From: Anisodus tanguticus
Taxonomy: Eukaryota > Streptophyta > Magnoliopsida > Solanales > Solanaceae
Assembly (NCBI GenBank): GCA_034509755.1
Contig: CM067557.1
Coordinates: 35,584,001-35,648,000, forward strand
Length of the DNA: 64,000 bases
Reading direction: 5' to 3'
Shown here: piece by piece, positions 11,080-22,398 of the stretch
Layout: the number at the start of each line of letters is the position of its first letter
Position numbering within the stretch: position 1 is the first letter of the stretch
Made by a program: the position numbers and the translations under genes
The notes under the pieces: generated by a model
The model's input: the letters and a program-made list of their open reading frames with translations, nothing else
What the model was told of the DNA's origin: nothing
Database searches by the model: none

Positions 11080-11582
11080 GAAACATTATGTTATTATTAT
11101 TATTATTATCATATTGTTATTTTTATCTTTATAATTTATATTTTTTGTAAAACATCTTTTTAATAATAAAATCCTTTTATTTTAATCACAACCCATTTTA
11201 TTTCCCCTCACCCAAAACAATACCAACACCATTCCAGTCCAATCATCCAACACACCAGGCCCAAAACCGAATCAGACCAGCCCAACCGAAAAGGCCCAAT
11301 TCGCCCAAATCTCCCATTTTATTCCCCCGTAACCCTAAAAAACCAAACAAAAACCCTCACCCTATTCTCCCAAACGAAACAGCTCCCCATGCCATGCTTC
11401 CCCAAAAATTGGCCGACACCACACCTACGCCGCACCTCCCCATACCCCTGACACCACCTACGCCGCACCCGACACCACCCCATACCCTATCCCTCAAAAT
11501 CCGCTTCCAAAAATCAGAAATCTTTGCCTTTAATTCAAATTTCAAACTCGATTGTATGGGGTGAACGTTAGGGGGACTCCAT

Positions 11583-11590
11583 CTATAAAA
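11583..11590 (+). promoter_or_regulatory. Likely TATA box of the gypsy LTR
   Basis: CTATAAAA followed by ACCCCCCTCG about 630 bases into the LTR, a plausible U3/R border. It supports plus orientation of the LTR. Confidence 0.5.
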
Positions 11591-14500
11591 ACCCCCCTCG
11601 TTCTTCATTTTTGGAGGAGTTTTCGGAGGTCTTTTCGGGTCCAAAAACAATAAAAAAACATGTCCAAAAAGAAAATCGAAAACAGTGGTTTACGAGTCCG
11701 AAAACAACAAAGAAAAAGGCATCGAAAACAAAGGCAAAAAATCCCAATCGAAAATGGTTCGTTTGTTCCTAATTTTTGTTTAGAAAATACTACTTTTTGT
11801 TTCATAATCTTCAATCCGAAATACTCCTTTTGGTTCCTAATTATCCAATCCTAAAATCTTTTTTTTTTCACATATCGGGTCACGTTTCCGGGTCGGGTCT
11901 ATTTCTGTTTCGAGTCAGAAAATCAGGTTTCAAAAATCGGAAAATCAGCATCCAAAAAATCAGAATTCCGATATCGCAAAATAAATCAGAATTCCAAAAT
12001 AAATTTCTCGGAGCGGATTCGGCGATTCGAAACACGCCTCGGTTCGCTGACCGAGAAGGTAAACTCGAATTCCTATCATTTACTCCTTTTATGCATTTCA
12101 TGTGTTTGTGTGTTTAATTTATTGTTGGTAATTTAAGCATGTTCAGTTTCTGTTTCAATCAAATAATAGGTAGGAGTATATTGTTTTCTTTATGATTAGT
12201 TAATATAGTTCTAAAAATACTATGTTGCTTTATTTATGTGTACTGGTTATTTATGACTAAAAGACACGTTATGATATATGGTTGTTATTTTAGATATTCA
12301 GTTAAGATTAGTTAGTTACTAATTATCTTAGACTGATTTTGGTAAATCTACTTGTTCTTGAATGTGATTGACTAAGGATAAAATTAGTAATGTTGATATA
12401 TGTTTGCTTATGATGAGCCTGTTCCTAATTTAACTTGTCAGGGTACGATGTCGAAATCATGTCTGCATATCTTTATGTGTCTAGTCTAAAATTACTTGTG
12501 TTATATTCGGATATGCTCGGGTACATGTATTTGCCTTTCTTTTAAGTTCTTTTATTTTAATTAACTGTTTTGTATGCATTATGTGATTTGATCATGCTTA
12601 GTTAGTTTGTGTTCGTTAACTGATAGGGTTAATTTAGTCCCGAGATGAGCTTTGGAAAATGACTGCTTTTGTTTGTGACTTAGTTGGTGAACCTGTTTAC
12701 GTAATTGATGAACAATAAACAGCTCTTAAGAGTAATTTAGGTTTAAAAGGAATTTCGAATAGTTGTTCACCTATAATTTCTTGTGACAATGGATCTGCTG
12801 AATGTTATTATACCTATTTAAGGTATAGAATAAGTTAAGTATACATCTAAAGTACCTGTTTTGGTCATAATACGTGATAATGAGTCTGTCTCAGTTCACC
12901 ATAGTTTCATTGTAGTAAATATAAGGTTAATCTAAGTGTTAAAATGGACTTATAAGAATCTGTGGTTCAATGTGATGGTATGCCTGTTTAGTTTAGCTTA
13001 AAAATATCAAAGTGAATTTTGTGTTGACTTAGATCTCATATGAATTAAGTGGTATCTGCTCTTTTCCTAAATGCATTGGTGACATTAAACCCGTAAGCTC
13101 ATGTCTGGTCTGTGTCCGTCCATCTTGCTATCCCAGACTTAAGATATGATAAATATGATCTTTAAAGAGTCTGTTAGCTTAATATATGTATTATATTGGT
13201 CTTTATATCTGATTTGCCATCATTTGTAGCCTTGGATACATGTTTGTGTGACGTATTCATGTGTCTTTCTGTGATTGAGGAGTAATATGATTTTAGGCTT
13301 TTGCTTTGAATATGCACTAGCATGCCTATAAATTTGTATGTGAAACAATCTGAGTTGCTCAACTTGAGTGTTACGTGTGCTTGTTAGTTTTCTGAAAACC
13401 AACATATTACCTTTCACGAATTATTTACATTTTCTTATGTATATATTTTCACGTTCCCTCCACTAATCATTTACTTTTCTTTCGTTTCACATGAAATGCA
13501 CCGGAGCAACGAAGAGCCTCGTCACGACTATTGTCAAAAGAAGACCCGCATCTGCGTTCATTGCATTCTCTTGCCTCGGGACCTCTAAACAAATAGGGCA
13601 GGATGATATCGTCATCCGCCTAGTCGCGACTTTTAATTCTTTAATACTGCTCTTTTATTTCTCGTGTTGTAATAATTATTTAATTTTTGTGCGGTCATCG
13701 GAACACTTGGAATAATTAGGTTTTGAATTGATAGATTAATAGGTTAGTTTAGAATTGGAAACTCATCACCCATTTATTTGTATTAGGCTTGGGTAGTTTA
13801 AAATTGGAAATCCGTCGCTAGTTATTTATTTTAGGCTCGTCATGCATGTTTCAAACTGTCAAAATAACTTGGTCATTTTTATCCACATTATTACTCATAC
13901 AAATAAGTTTTGCTTTTATCCGAACTGCAATTCAAAATGACTTCCATAACAACTCATCTCTTTGCATTATAAACCATTGTTTTTCTCCTTACTAACAATT
14001 GTCAAAATATGTATTTTTATAAATAATGTCATACAAATGTTTGCCTTTTATCCAAAAAATTAATTTTACATATTAAAAATAATGTCATACGAAGACATGT
14101 TTTTTTTTTAAACTTTACATGTATTTTGTAAATAATATCATGCACTTTTGAAACACCATGCATATTGTTTTCTAAAAAGAAAGTCTTTTATGTTGTCAAA
14201 ATGCATCTTTTATTAATTACTAGCAACATTCTTTCACCTTATACTTTAAACATATAGTTTCCTTAGCATAATATTAACTTGAGTTTGATCGGATAATTGC
14301 AAGTTACCGGATCTTAAAGGATGTCTAATCCTTTCATTTAGGATAATAGAGAATTCTTACTTAGAATTTCATAGTTTCGTAGACCACTAATCAGAGTTCA
14401 TTTTGCAACATTATTTTTTAAAAATATAGGTGCCTTAATTCGCCGTAGAATAATTAAGTGACGACTCTTTAACAACTTTATTTAATTCAAGGAAGCGCCC

Positions 14501-16684
14501 ATACGTCGAGATCGCGTTGGATCCCCTTCCTTGTGGAATGGGGTGGTCAAAACCCGACGCGTACAGAAATAATGTACTAAATAAAGTACCATTATTGCTA
14601 AATGTTGAAGCACATCCAAAGACATTTAATGAAGCTATGACTTCAAGAGATGCCTCCTTTTGGAGAGAGGCGGTAAATGATGAAATGGATCCAATTATGT
14701 CAAATCAGACATGGATTTTGGTTGATCTTCCACTGGGATCTAAACCAATTACAAATAAATGGGTCTTTCGTAGAAAGTTTAATACGATGGCTCTTTGCAA
14801 ACTTTCAAGGCTAGATTGGTAGCCAAAGAGTTTAAACAAAGATATGGTATTGACTACTTTGACACATATGCTCCGATAGCAAGATTAACATCTATTAGAG
14901 TGCTATTTGCAATTGCTTCCTTGAACAATTTTCATATGCATCAAATGAATGTGAAAACAACTTTTCTTAATGGTGATCTTGGTGAAGAAATTTATATGGA
15001 ACAACCCGAGGGATTTGTTTTTCCTGGAAATGAAAATGTATGCAAGTTAGTCAAATCTCTTTATGGTTTAAAGCAAGCACCAAAACAATGGCATGACAAT
15101 TTCGACAAAGTCATTTTACCTTATGGTTTTGAGCATAATAATGTAGATAAGTGCATATATTCCAAATTTACAAATGATTTTGGTGTGATTTTATGTTTAT
15201 ATATTGATGACATGCTTATCTTTGGAACGAACATGCAAGGGGTAAAAGACACTAAGAATTTCTAGCTTCACAATTTAAGATGAAAGATCTTGATGAAGTA
15301 GATACTATCTTACGTGTAAAAGTGCGAAAAAATAGTGGGGGTTACTCGTTGTGCCAATCTCACTATATTGAGAAAGTACTTCTTAAATTTAATCACTTAA
15401 AATTTAAAGAAGCTAATACCCCATTTGATTCTAGTATTAAATTACTAGAGAACTCAGGTCGAGTTGTAGCACAACTTGAATATGCTAGTGCGATTGGTAG
15501 CTTGATGTATGCTATGCATTGTACAAGGCCTGATATAGCTTTTGCGGTATGCAAAATGTCTAGATTCACGAGTAACCCGGGCATTGAGCATTGGAAAGCA
15601 ATTGAATGAATACTTGGTTATCTTAAAAGGACCATGAATTTGGGTTTGCATTATAACAACTATCCTGAAGTACTTGAAGGGTATTCAGATGCTAGTTGGA
15701 TAACCAATATAGGTGATAATAAATCCACATCTGGATGGATCTTTACAATTGCTGGAGGAGCCGTCTCTTGGGCATCCAAGAAGCAAACGTGCATAACTCA
15801 CTCAACAATGGAAAGTGAATTTATAGAACTTGCAGCAGCAGGCAAAGAAGCAGAATGGCTGAGGAATTTGTTATTTGATATAAAGTTGTGGCCACAACTG
15901 ATGCCATCTATTTCTGTGTACTGCGATAGTGAAGCTATATTGTGTAGGGCTTATAATAAGGTGTATAATGGAAAGTCTAGACACATTAGCTTGAGACATG
16001 AGTATGTGAAACAATTAATAACCGATGGTGTTATTAATGTGATTTACGTTTGGACAAATAAAAACCTAGCGGATCCTTTAACAAAAGGTCTTTCAAGAGA
16101 CTTAGTTAAGGATACATCTAGTGGAATGGGGCTGAAACCTTTTAATTTTACAGTCACCAATGATGGTAACCCAACTATGTAATAGTTATACCGCTATTCC
16201 ATAGTTAAATGGGTAAGAACAAGTCATTGTTTAGTGACAGATTTGACACCGGAAAAATATATATATAACTAGTCCCTTCCAAGATGTTAGGTGAAAAAAG
16301 CTATGAAGTAGAGGTTGAGTACTAACTCTTAATGAAGTTCAGGTCTCATAGTAACTAGAGACAAAATTTGAAACTTCACCTAAGTGAGCATAAGAAATGG
16401 TGCCGTTTCTAACAAGATCGTGGTTTAAACTTGTAAATGCTCATGAATCCAAGATAGAGCACAAGGTCAGAATAGTGCTAAATAAATTAGAACATAATTT
16501 AAAATCTGGGATAGCTTATATGTGATGTATCTCCGGTATTTGCTTAAGAGACAAAGTTCAATGTTAAGCACACTATTGTCTTGTAGATACTTTGAAATGC
16601 ATTCACTAATTAAAGGTTAAAATCGAAAGATACCTCTTTGTATGTATAAGTTTATCATTGTAAATCTGGAATAATATTACAATC

Positions 16685-16695
16685 TAGTGGGGGAT
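16685..16695 (+). other. Polypurine tract of the copia element
   Basis: TAGTGGGGGAT lies directly before the 3' LTR start TGTAAGTGAG. Confidence 0.8.
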
Positions 16696-17180
16696 TGTAA
16701 GTGAGATTATAATATTATTCACAATTATTCATTTTTTTACAAAAGCGTTTTATTTGAAAGATTGTGTCTTTGTGAATAAATACATTTGAATGGTTGTGTC
16801 TTTATGAAAAAACATCATTCAAAGATTGTGTCTTTATGGATGGACACCATTCAAAGGTTGACTTTATGAAATGATACTTCTTCGAGAAGGGTTGTGTCCA
16901 TTATAAAAAGAGACTTAAAAGTCTATAAATAATCTAGTTTTTACTACAGATTTTGATATATATCATTATAGATTTATAATTAGTTCTAGAAACACCATCT
17001 TATTTGCTTGAGATAATGTTTAAGATTTGTTGTATCTTGGGGGTAATTTGCCATAAACTCTTAGCAAACCTTGTGTTGGTGAAGACAAATAAAACCTTAA
17101 AGGAAAGTGTTTCTACACGCCTCAAATCCTGTTTTATCATTTCTCTTCTTTTGCCTCCTTATTCTTCTTTTACACCAACA
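16696..17180 (+). repeat. 3' LTR of the copia element
   Basis: Starts TGTAAGTGAGATTATAATAT, ends TTTTACACCAACA, followed by the TTATA duplication. It shares the U3 tandem units and TATA box with the 5' LTR; differences are single substitutions and small indels. The short open frames in it are shadows. Confidence 0.95.
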
Positions 17181-17185
17181 TTATA

Positions 17186-17735
17186 TATTGACTCTTACCT
17201 GTATATTCATAACGGAAAAGTACTTTTATGAAGGAGAGGAGAGGTGCATAAAAACTTTACCTTCTCTAATTTTTAGTGGCAGGAAATGACGCATAATTAC
17301 ATTGTATGAAATACTTCATTATTCTGTCTTGAATTTAACTTCTGGTTTGTGTATTAAAGATTTTTCGTACTATCAAATTATTTAAAAGATAATACATGTA
17401 ACAAGTAAAATATTAATGACCTAAAAATTTAAGAATGCAAACCAGCTAAAATAAATTAAATTGTACTGATAGCTATAATATAAAAATCATTTACATTGTA
17501 ACCATATATATAGATTTGACTTATGATTTTCGTTCTCTCGTCCAGGCTAAGAAACTCAATCAAGTCTGTTATACCTGCAGAATGATATTTCACCCACATT
17601 GAACTTCCGTATTTTGGTTGTCCTCTTCTTCCCATTCAGGTTGGGTGGACCTAGAAGTACAGTAAGAAGGTATGAAATCACATGAAGTCATTTTGGCCCA
17701 AATGTGAACTGCAGATGACTGTTAGATTAATCATC
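17186..17735. other. AT-rich intergenic stretch
   Basis: Nothing recognised between the copia element and the next solo LTR. Confidence 0.5.
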
Positions 17736-17740
17736 CATTT

Positions 17741-18023
17741 TGTTAAATATACACAATATACATGTGTGTATTGGGCTCTCGGTTTTCCCCTTGTACCGTG
17801 TAGAATTAGGTAGTATTTTAGTATCCTAGTTTAGGTAATGTTGTAATGTAATTAGTATTGTACACTTACCATAATATTTGTATTACCATAATTGTATAGT
17901 TAGTATCCAAGTAGAATAAGGTTTTAGAAGTAGAATAGAAATATGATTCTCCTATTATAGAAATATGTAAATGTATATATACTCTTTCAATTAATGAAAA
18001 TAATTAAGAGATTATTTCTTTCA
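17741..18023 (+). mobile_element. 283-bp solo copia LTR with exact CATTT duplication
   Basis: It begins TGTTAAATATACACAATATA and ends GATTATTTCTTTCA, flanked by CATTT at 17736-17740 and 18024-18028. Its 3' two-thirds matches the LTR of the copia at 28288-32925 (GATTCTCCTATTAT, TTCAATTAATGAAAATAAT), so it belongs to the same or a sister family. No internal region remains. Confidence 0.85.
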
Positions 18024-18205
18024 CATTTGATGGTTAGTAGATATCTAATATCGATAATCTAATATTCATTTGATGGTTAATAATATCTAATATCCATTTG
18101 ATGGTTAATAAATATCAGACATTGATAACCTAATATTCATTTGATGATTAATAAAATATCTAATAATATGCATTTGATGGTTAATAAATATCTAACACTG
18201 ATAGC
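18024..18205. repeat. Imperfect tandem repeat around CATTTGATGGTTAATA
   Basis: Five or so units of CATTTGATGGTTARTA with AATATCTAAYATYGATA spacers. The solo LTR landed at one unit border. A shorter relative occurs at about 26890-26935. Confidence 0.75.
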
Positions 18206-18275
18206 CAAATATATATGGGACAATAGATATTTTCCGAGACTTGACTATTGAGTGGGATCTTTAATCATTCTTACT

Positions 18276-20572
18276 TCAAAAGTTTGTCCATAGTGAGCTT
18301 TTGTCACCATATCTAACCACAAAAGTGAAACATGGATATCCCAAGAAGACACAGGGAGTAGTAGATCGGGGTTGGAGTTTTGTGATTGTGGTGGATGAAA
18401 AGAGGGGGTAGCAAAGGCAACCAAACACTCTTATATGAAGATATGAAGGCTCTCGTAAATAAATCATTTTTAGTGGAGCTTGGTAAGACATGCTTTTATG
18501 AGGAAGAATATTCAACAGGTAAGTGGTCATTTGGAGTGCATGATGCCAAAATATGGGGTAGTGAAGCATGAGCAATAGATATTCTAACAATATTGTTTAT
18601 GGTTCTAATTTTGCGTTCCGCCTTCCCATTTTGTGATAATATGTGAGGACAAGACAGACGAAAATTTATACCATTTGTTTTGAAAAAATTCCAAAACTGA
18701 TTATTGTCAAATTCCCTCCCATTATCACATTGAATATTCTTAATCTCCCGTTCAAATTGAATTCGGATGAATGCTCTAAATGTGAGAAAAGTGGAGAACA
18801 CTTGTGATTTTTTCGACAAAGGGAATGTCCACAAATAATTAGAGTAGTCATCTGGCATAATGTAAAATGTCAAATGGAATAAGAGTGCACGAAGTAGAAG
18901 AAATAAATGGCAATTTAACATTTACCAAGTGCACAAGAATGACACTTATTTAGAGTTCGTGTTTGAGTACAAGAAATAAATTTATTTTATTTAAGAGAGG
19001 CCAAAACAAACTCTCCGGATGTCCCAATCGTTCGTGCCATAAAAATAGTGCCAAGGCTGCAAAAGTAGATGAAAACTTGGGCTGTTGATTGGGTAAACTT
19101 ATCGGATAGAGCTCCCCCTTACTATCACATCTCATGAGAAGCTTCCCCGTCTGAAAGTCATGCACGAAAAATTCAAAAGGGTCAAAACGAATAGATACCC
19201 AATTATCAGTAGTAAACTTTCTAATAGAGACCAAGTTTTTGATTAATTTAGGAGCATGAAGAACATTCTTTAAAATTAGTGGTGGATTTGGTGGTGACAA
19301 TTTGCTAAAACCATACCCTTTTATTGGAATTGAATGGCCATTTCTGACAATTATATCATTATCATTGCTCAAATTAAAATTGGATGAGAGATTACATTGG
19401 GAGGACGTCATATGTGACGTCGCTCCAGAGTCCATATATCAATTTGAATCCGGTGGATTGAGTCATGGCGGACTCAATATTCGTGGGTTGGGGCACTGCT
19501 GAATGGGCCTCTTGCCACTAGGTTGGCGGAGGCCCAATGTTGCTGCCTGCCGAGACTGACCTAGCGAAATGGGCCTGATGGGTCATTCTATTATTCTGGC
19601 CAGAATTGGAATAATAAATGTTGGGCTGGGACTGGCCAGTGGGCCGCTGGGGTGGCCTGTCCAATTCCCTGTTGGGACTGGGTTGGGCGGTCCAGTCCAT
19701 GGCCACTATCAGGCCTACTTGCCTGCTCCACCGAGCTGCTGCTACTGCCCGCCACCAGATTTGGTGTTGCCACTATTTCCGCCGCCACGAAAATTCCGGT
19801 GGCCTCCACCTTTGTTATTTCCACGATTTCCACTCTTATTCTTATTATTACGTCATTTTTGTCCCTTATTTTGTTGAGAAGGATCAAAAAAATTATCATC
19901 ATTTGAGGAAGTGGCAATCATGGCGGAATTCGAAATAGTTGAAGCCTTTTTTGCAAAACCGAACACTTCAAGCACAAGCATGGACCGTGCTTGATAAAAT
20001 AAAGGTAGATGATTACTTTGACGGATTAGTGTTCCCACACCGCTATACGCATCAGTGAGACCGACAATCAATTGTAAGACTAACCGTTTATTAGTAACCG
20101 GTGAACTCACGTTTCTCAATTGATCTGCAAACACTTTGAGGCGTTGAAAATATGCAGAAACATTAGGAAAATCTGCCATGTCAATGGTTAAGAACTTCTG
20201 CTCCAATGTAACATCGCGAGAGTTTTGGTTATCTTGAAACATATCTCGCAAGCGTTCCCAGGCCGCCATGGCTGTTGAATCCGGTTCCATTATTGTATGC
20301 AACAAGTCAGAGGATATTGTTGCATAATTCCAACCAAGAACTGTGGTATCAAGTGTATCCCACAATTCTTTGTCCGCATCGAATGTTAATTCCTTCCCTT
20401 TTCCATCTTTTGGAGGAATCATATGATGAAGAATGTGAGCACGACAACATATTTTGAATAATTCCGCCCAAGTTGCATAATGAACGATTTCCATTTCTAG
20501 TTTGACGGAAACATGGGTTTTGATATTTGAGACAGCAAGGGCAGGATGAAAGGATGATTTTGATTCAGACAT
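18276..20572 (-). pseudogene. copia gag-protease-integrase pseudogene
   Basis: Gag runs from ATG 20572 (MSESKSSFHPALAVSNIKT, then TWAELFKICC and DNQNSRDVTLEQKF, the plant UBN2-type gag) to about 19853. Then comes a Gly/Ser/Pro-rich linker. The protease motif DSGATSHMTSS lies at about 19435, the pre-integrase LWHERLGHPES near 19030, and the integrase core (WTFPLSKKSQVF, NIQCDNGREF, NGKAERKIRT) between 18921 and 18500. A frameshifted segment (ALQMTTYLLN, HIRVFGCLCYPLF) reaches 18276. At least four frame breaks. Confidence 0.9.
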
Positions 20573-20726
20573 AGTTGGTTGGGATAGAGTATGATCAGTA
20601 ATGGAGTGCCGAAAAATTAAGAAAAATGGAAGAAAATTTTCGGCCAGGCTAGGGTTTTTGGGAGGAAGAAGGCCGAAAATTGGTAGAAAAAATATTTTGG
20701 ATCTTTTCCTTAAACTTCTGATATCA

Positions 20727-20843
20727 TGTAAAGAATGGATCTTGGGCCTAACTCAACCCAAAAAGCTAGCTTGTAGAGTGAGGATTGTCCAAGTCCATAT
20801 AAGTCTAGGACTCTCATTCCATTTCCGATGTGGGCTCTTAACA
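20727..20843 (-). repeat. TRIM-type short LTR, copy a
   Basis: On the minus strand TGTTAAGAGCCCACATCGG...CCATTCTTTACA, 117 bp, with TG...CA ends. It is directly followed by a Met-tRNA-like primer site TGATATCAGA and the copia leader. Confidence 0.8.
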
Positions 20844-20949
20844 GAAGCAGCAAAAGTCTTTTTTCTATTGTTGGGGAAAAGTAAAAAAATTTTGCTTCAG
20901 TCCAAAAGTAGAAGCAAAAACAGAAATCAATTTTTCAAGACAAGAATAT
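20844..20949. other. Spacer between TRIM LTR copies a and b
   Basis: About 106 bp unrelated to the TRIM interior, with an imperfect inverted repeat (GAAGCAGCAAAAGTC and AAAAGTAGAAGC). Confidence 0.5.
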
Positions 20950-21552
20950 TGTAAAGAATGGATCTTGGACCTACCTCAACCGCAAAAGCTAGCTTGTAGG
21001 GTGAGGATTGTCCAAGTCCATATAAGGAGTCCATGTTCTCATTCCATATCCGATATGAGACTCTTAACACTCCCCCGCATGCCCAAACCTTGTTAACTGA
21101 AGTATGAATAATATAATTTAGGGGCCCAACATCGGTAAACAAAGAATTAGAATGAGTCTGGCTCTAATAACATGTAAAGAATGGATCTTGGGCCTAACTC
21201 AACCCCAAAAGTTGTAAAGAATGTATTTTGTCCTAACTCAACTCAAAAAGCTAGCTTGTAGTGTGAGGATTGTCCAAGTCCATATAAGGAGTCCATGTTC
21301 CATTCTGTGTCTGATGTGTGACTCTTAACACTCCCTCGCACGCCCAGACCTTGTTAACTGGAGCGTGAATAATATAATTTGGGGGCCCAACATCGGTGAA
21401 CGAAGAATTGGAATGAGCCTGACTCTGATATCATGTAAAGAATAGATCTTGGGCCTAACTCAACCCAAAAGCTAGCTTGTAGGGTGAGAATTGTCCAAGT
21501 ACATATAAGGAGTCCATGTTCCCATTTCATATGCAATGTGGGATTGTTAGCA
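20950..21552 (-). mobile_element. Tandem TRIM array: LTR-interior-LTR-interior-LTR
   Basis: Minus-strand LTR copies lie at 20950-21069, 21173-21212 (partial), 21213-21330 and 21434-21552. They are joined by ~104-bp interiors (21070-21172, 21331-21433). Each interior has a primer site of the TGATATCAGAGTC type after one LTR and a purine tract (GCGTGCGAGGGAG) before the next, so these are genuine LTR-retrotransposon units in miniature. No coding capacity. Tandem sharing of LTRs suggests unequal recombination between LTRs. The partial copy abuts a full one head to tail. Confidence 0.85.
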
Positions 21553-21656
21553 AATATCTTACCAAGAATTTGTATTTATCAAGCTATCTCTTATTAATTT
21601 AACCCATATGTATGTCAAATGTAATTATATCCTCTTCTCATCTTCACTATTTTGCT

Positions 21657-21690
21657 TATATATATATATATATATATAAATATATATATT
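21657..21690. repeat. (TA)n microsatellite
   Basis: TATATATA run with one AAA interruption, just upstream of the LINE remnant. Confidence 0.9.
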
Positions 21691-21955
21691 AAAAGTTATT
21701 CACAGACATGGTGATGTCCTGTATAACCTCCACAAGTTCATTATCAATGTTGATGGTGGAAGGATATGGGTACTTTGAAGGAAAGAGGGTGCCTAGACAG
21801 GGTGAGTCCCTTTCTGCTGTTTATATTGGTCATGGAGTACTATCCAGGATCCTCAAGAAAATGAGTGAATTACCAAGGATCAAATTCCATCCAATGTAAT
21901 AGTAAAAAACTAACTCATCTAATTTTTGCCGATGATTTGATGATATTATGCAAAA

Positions 21956-22398
21956 TGTTAGAATATTATTATTAATATTATTATTAATGATAGTATCATT
22001 TTATGTATGGTAAGTAGTAAAATGATAATTAGGAATATGTAAATTAGGAAGAAGATTATTAGGGATTGATTAGGTAGATTAGAGGCTTGATTTCCTCCTC
22101 TCATTTATGTGTACATTGTGTATATATTATTCCTTTAATGGAATAATACAGTTGAGGAAAGTATTTTCAAATTATACCATGGTATCAGAGCCAGACCCAA
22201 TCCAATTCTTTGTTTACCGATGTTGAGGGCTCAAATTATATTGTTCACGCTCCAGTTAACGAGGTCTGGGCGTGCAGGGGAGTGTTAAGATTTCACATCG
22301 GAAATGGAATGGGAGTCATGGGCTTATATGGACTTGGACAATCATCACTCTACAAGCTAGCTTTTGGGGTTGAGTTAGGCCCAATATCCATTCTTTAC
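21956..22398 (+). mobile_element. Chimeric short LTR element: two different LTRs, one PBS
   Basis: It is inserted just after the LINE FADD box and flanked by GCAAAA at 21950-21955 and 22399-22404. The left LTR-like part (21956-22179) starts TGTTAGAATATTATTATTAA and ends TTATACCA. Then comes a perfect primer site TGGTATCAGAGCC (22180-22192), a ~90-bp interior like that of the TRIM array, a purine tract (GTGCAGGGGAG), and a right LTR (22283-22398) of the TRIM type (TGTTAAGA...CACATCGG...ATTCTTTAC). The two LTRs are unrelated to each other, which is abnormal for a retrotransposon. Confidence 0.75.

Larger units (their letters stand above)
10956..14565 (+). mobile_element. 3.6-kb solo LTR of an Ogre-like Ty3/gypsy element, nested in copia
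   Basis: It begins TGTTGACACCCAATTTTGTC and ends CGACGCGTACA (TG...CA). It is flanked by GAAGT (10951-10955) and GAAAT (14566-14570), a 5-bp target duplication with one change. Removing it rejoins the copia frame. It has no PBS, PPT or gag-pol, so it is a solo LTR. The 5' end sequence and great length resemble Ogre/TAT gypsy LTRs; that lineage call is inference. It includes a TA microsatellite (11035-11077) and a TATA box with CT-rich start region at 11583. Confidence 0.85.
8592..16182 (+). pseudogene. copia gag-pol polyprotein pseudogene (split by nested solo LTR)
   Basis: Starts at ATG 8592 in the gag region (LDRFDCTNFTHWKGKL). A stop after codon ~137 and further frame changes break it. 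A zinc knuckle (CGKKGHRKSDYR, degraded, expected CX2CX4HX4C) lies near 9350. The protease motif WWLDSGATIHVC is at about 9527, the GAG-pre-integrase HARLAYLN at about 9920, and integrase (FIDDCSRYMHVY, FTPQQN) at 10080-10900. The frame stops at the nested LTR (10956) and resumes at 14566 with RT (KARLVAKEF, FLNGDL, SLYGLKQAP, YIDDMLIFG at about 15197) and RNase H (YSDASW, ESEF, YCDSEA, DPLTKGLS) to the stop at 16182. At least five lesions; not functional. Confidence 0.95.
8090..17180 (+). mobile_element. Ty1/copia LTR retrotransposon, complete ends, interrupted by a solo LTR
   Basis: Two ~480-bp direct LTRs (8090-8567 and 16696-17180) flank gag-pol remnants in the order gag, protease, integrase, RT, RNase H, which defines the copia superfamily. 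The target duplication TTATA is exact at 8085-8089 and 17181-17185. The polypurine tract AGTGGGGGAT precedes the 3' LTR. The first base of the 5' LTR is mutated (CG instead of TG). No Met-tRNA-type primer site follows the 5' LTR. Without the 3.6-kb nested LTR at 10956-14565 the element is about 5.5 kb. By eye the LTRs differ by a few percent, so this is not a recent insertion. Confidence 0.95.
18240..20843 (-). mobile_element. Truncated RE1-like copia, minus strand, with TRIM-type LTR at its 5' end
   Basis: Read on the minus strand: a short LTR (20843 to 20727), a primer site TGATATCAGAAG at once after it, a ~140-bp leader, gag, protease and integrase, then a sharp end at about 18240-18276 where AT-rich repeats begin. 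RT, RNase H and 3' LTR are absent. The gag-pol is a sister of the one at 28288-32925, yet the LTR here is of the TGTTAAGAG...CACATCGG type found in the adjacent TRIM array. Confidence 0.75.

Noticed and set aside
11357..12117. Several short open frames inside the solo LTR
   Set aside because: No domain, both strands open by composition, and all within an LTR.
19569..19938. Plus-strand frames over the gag linker
   Set aside because: Shadows of the minus-strand copia Pro/Gly-rich linker.
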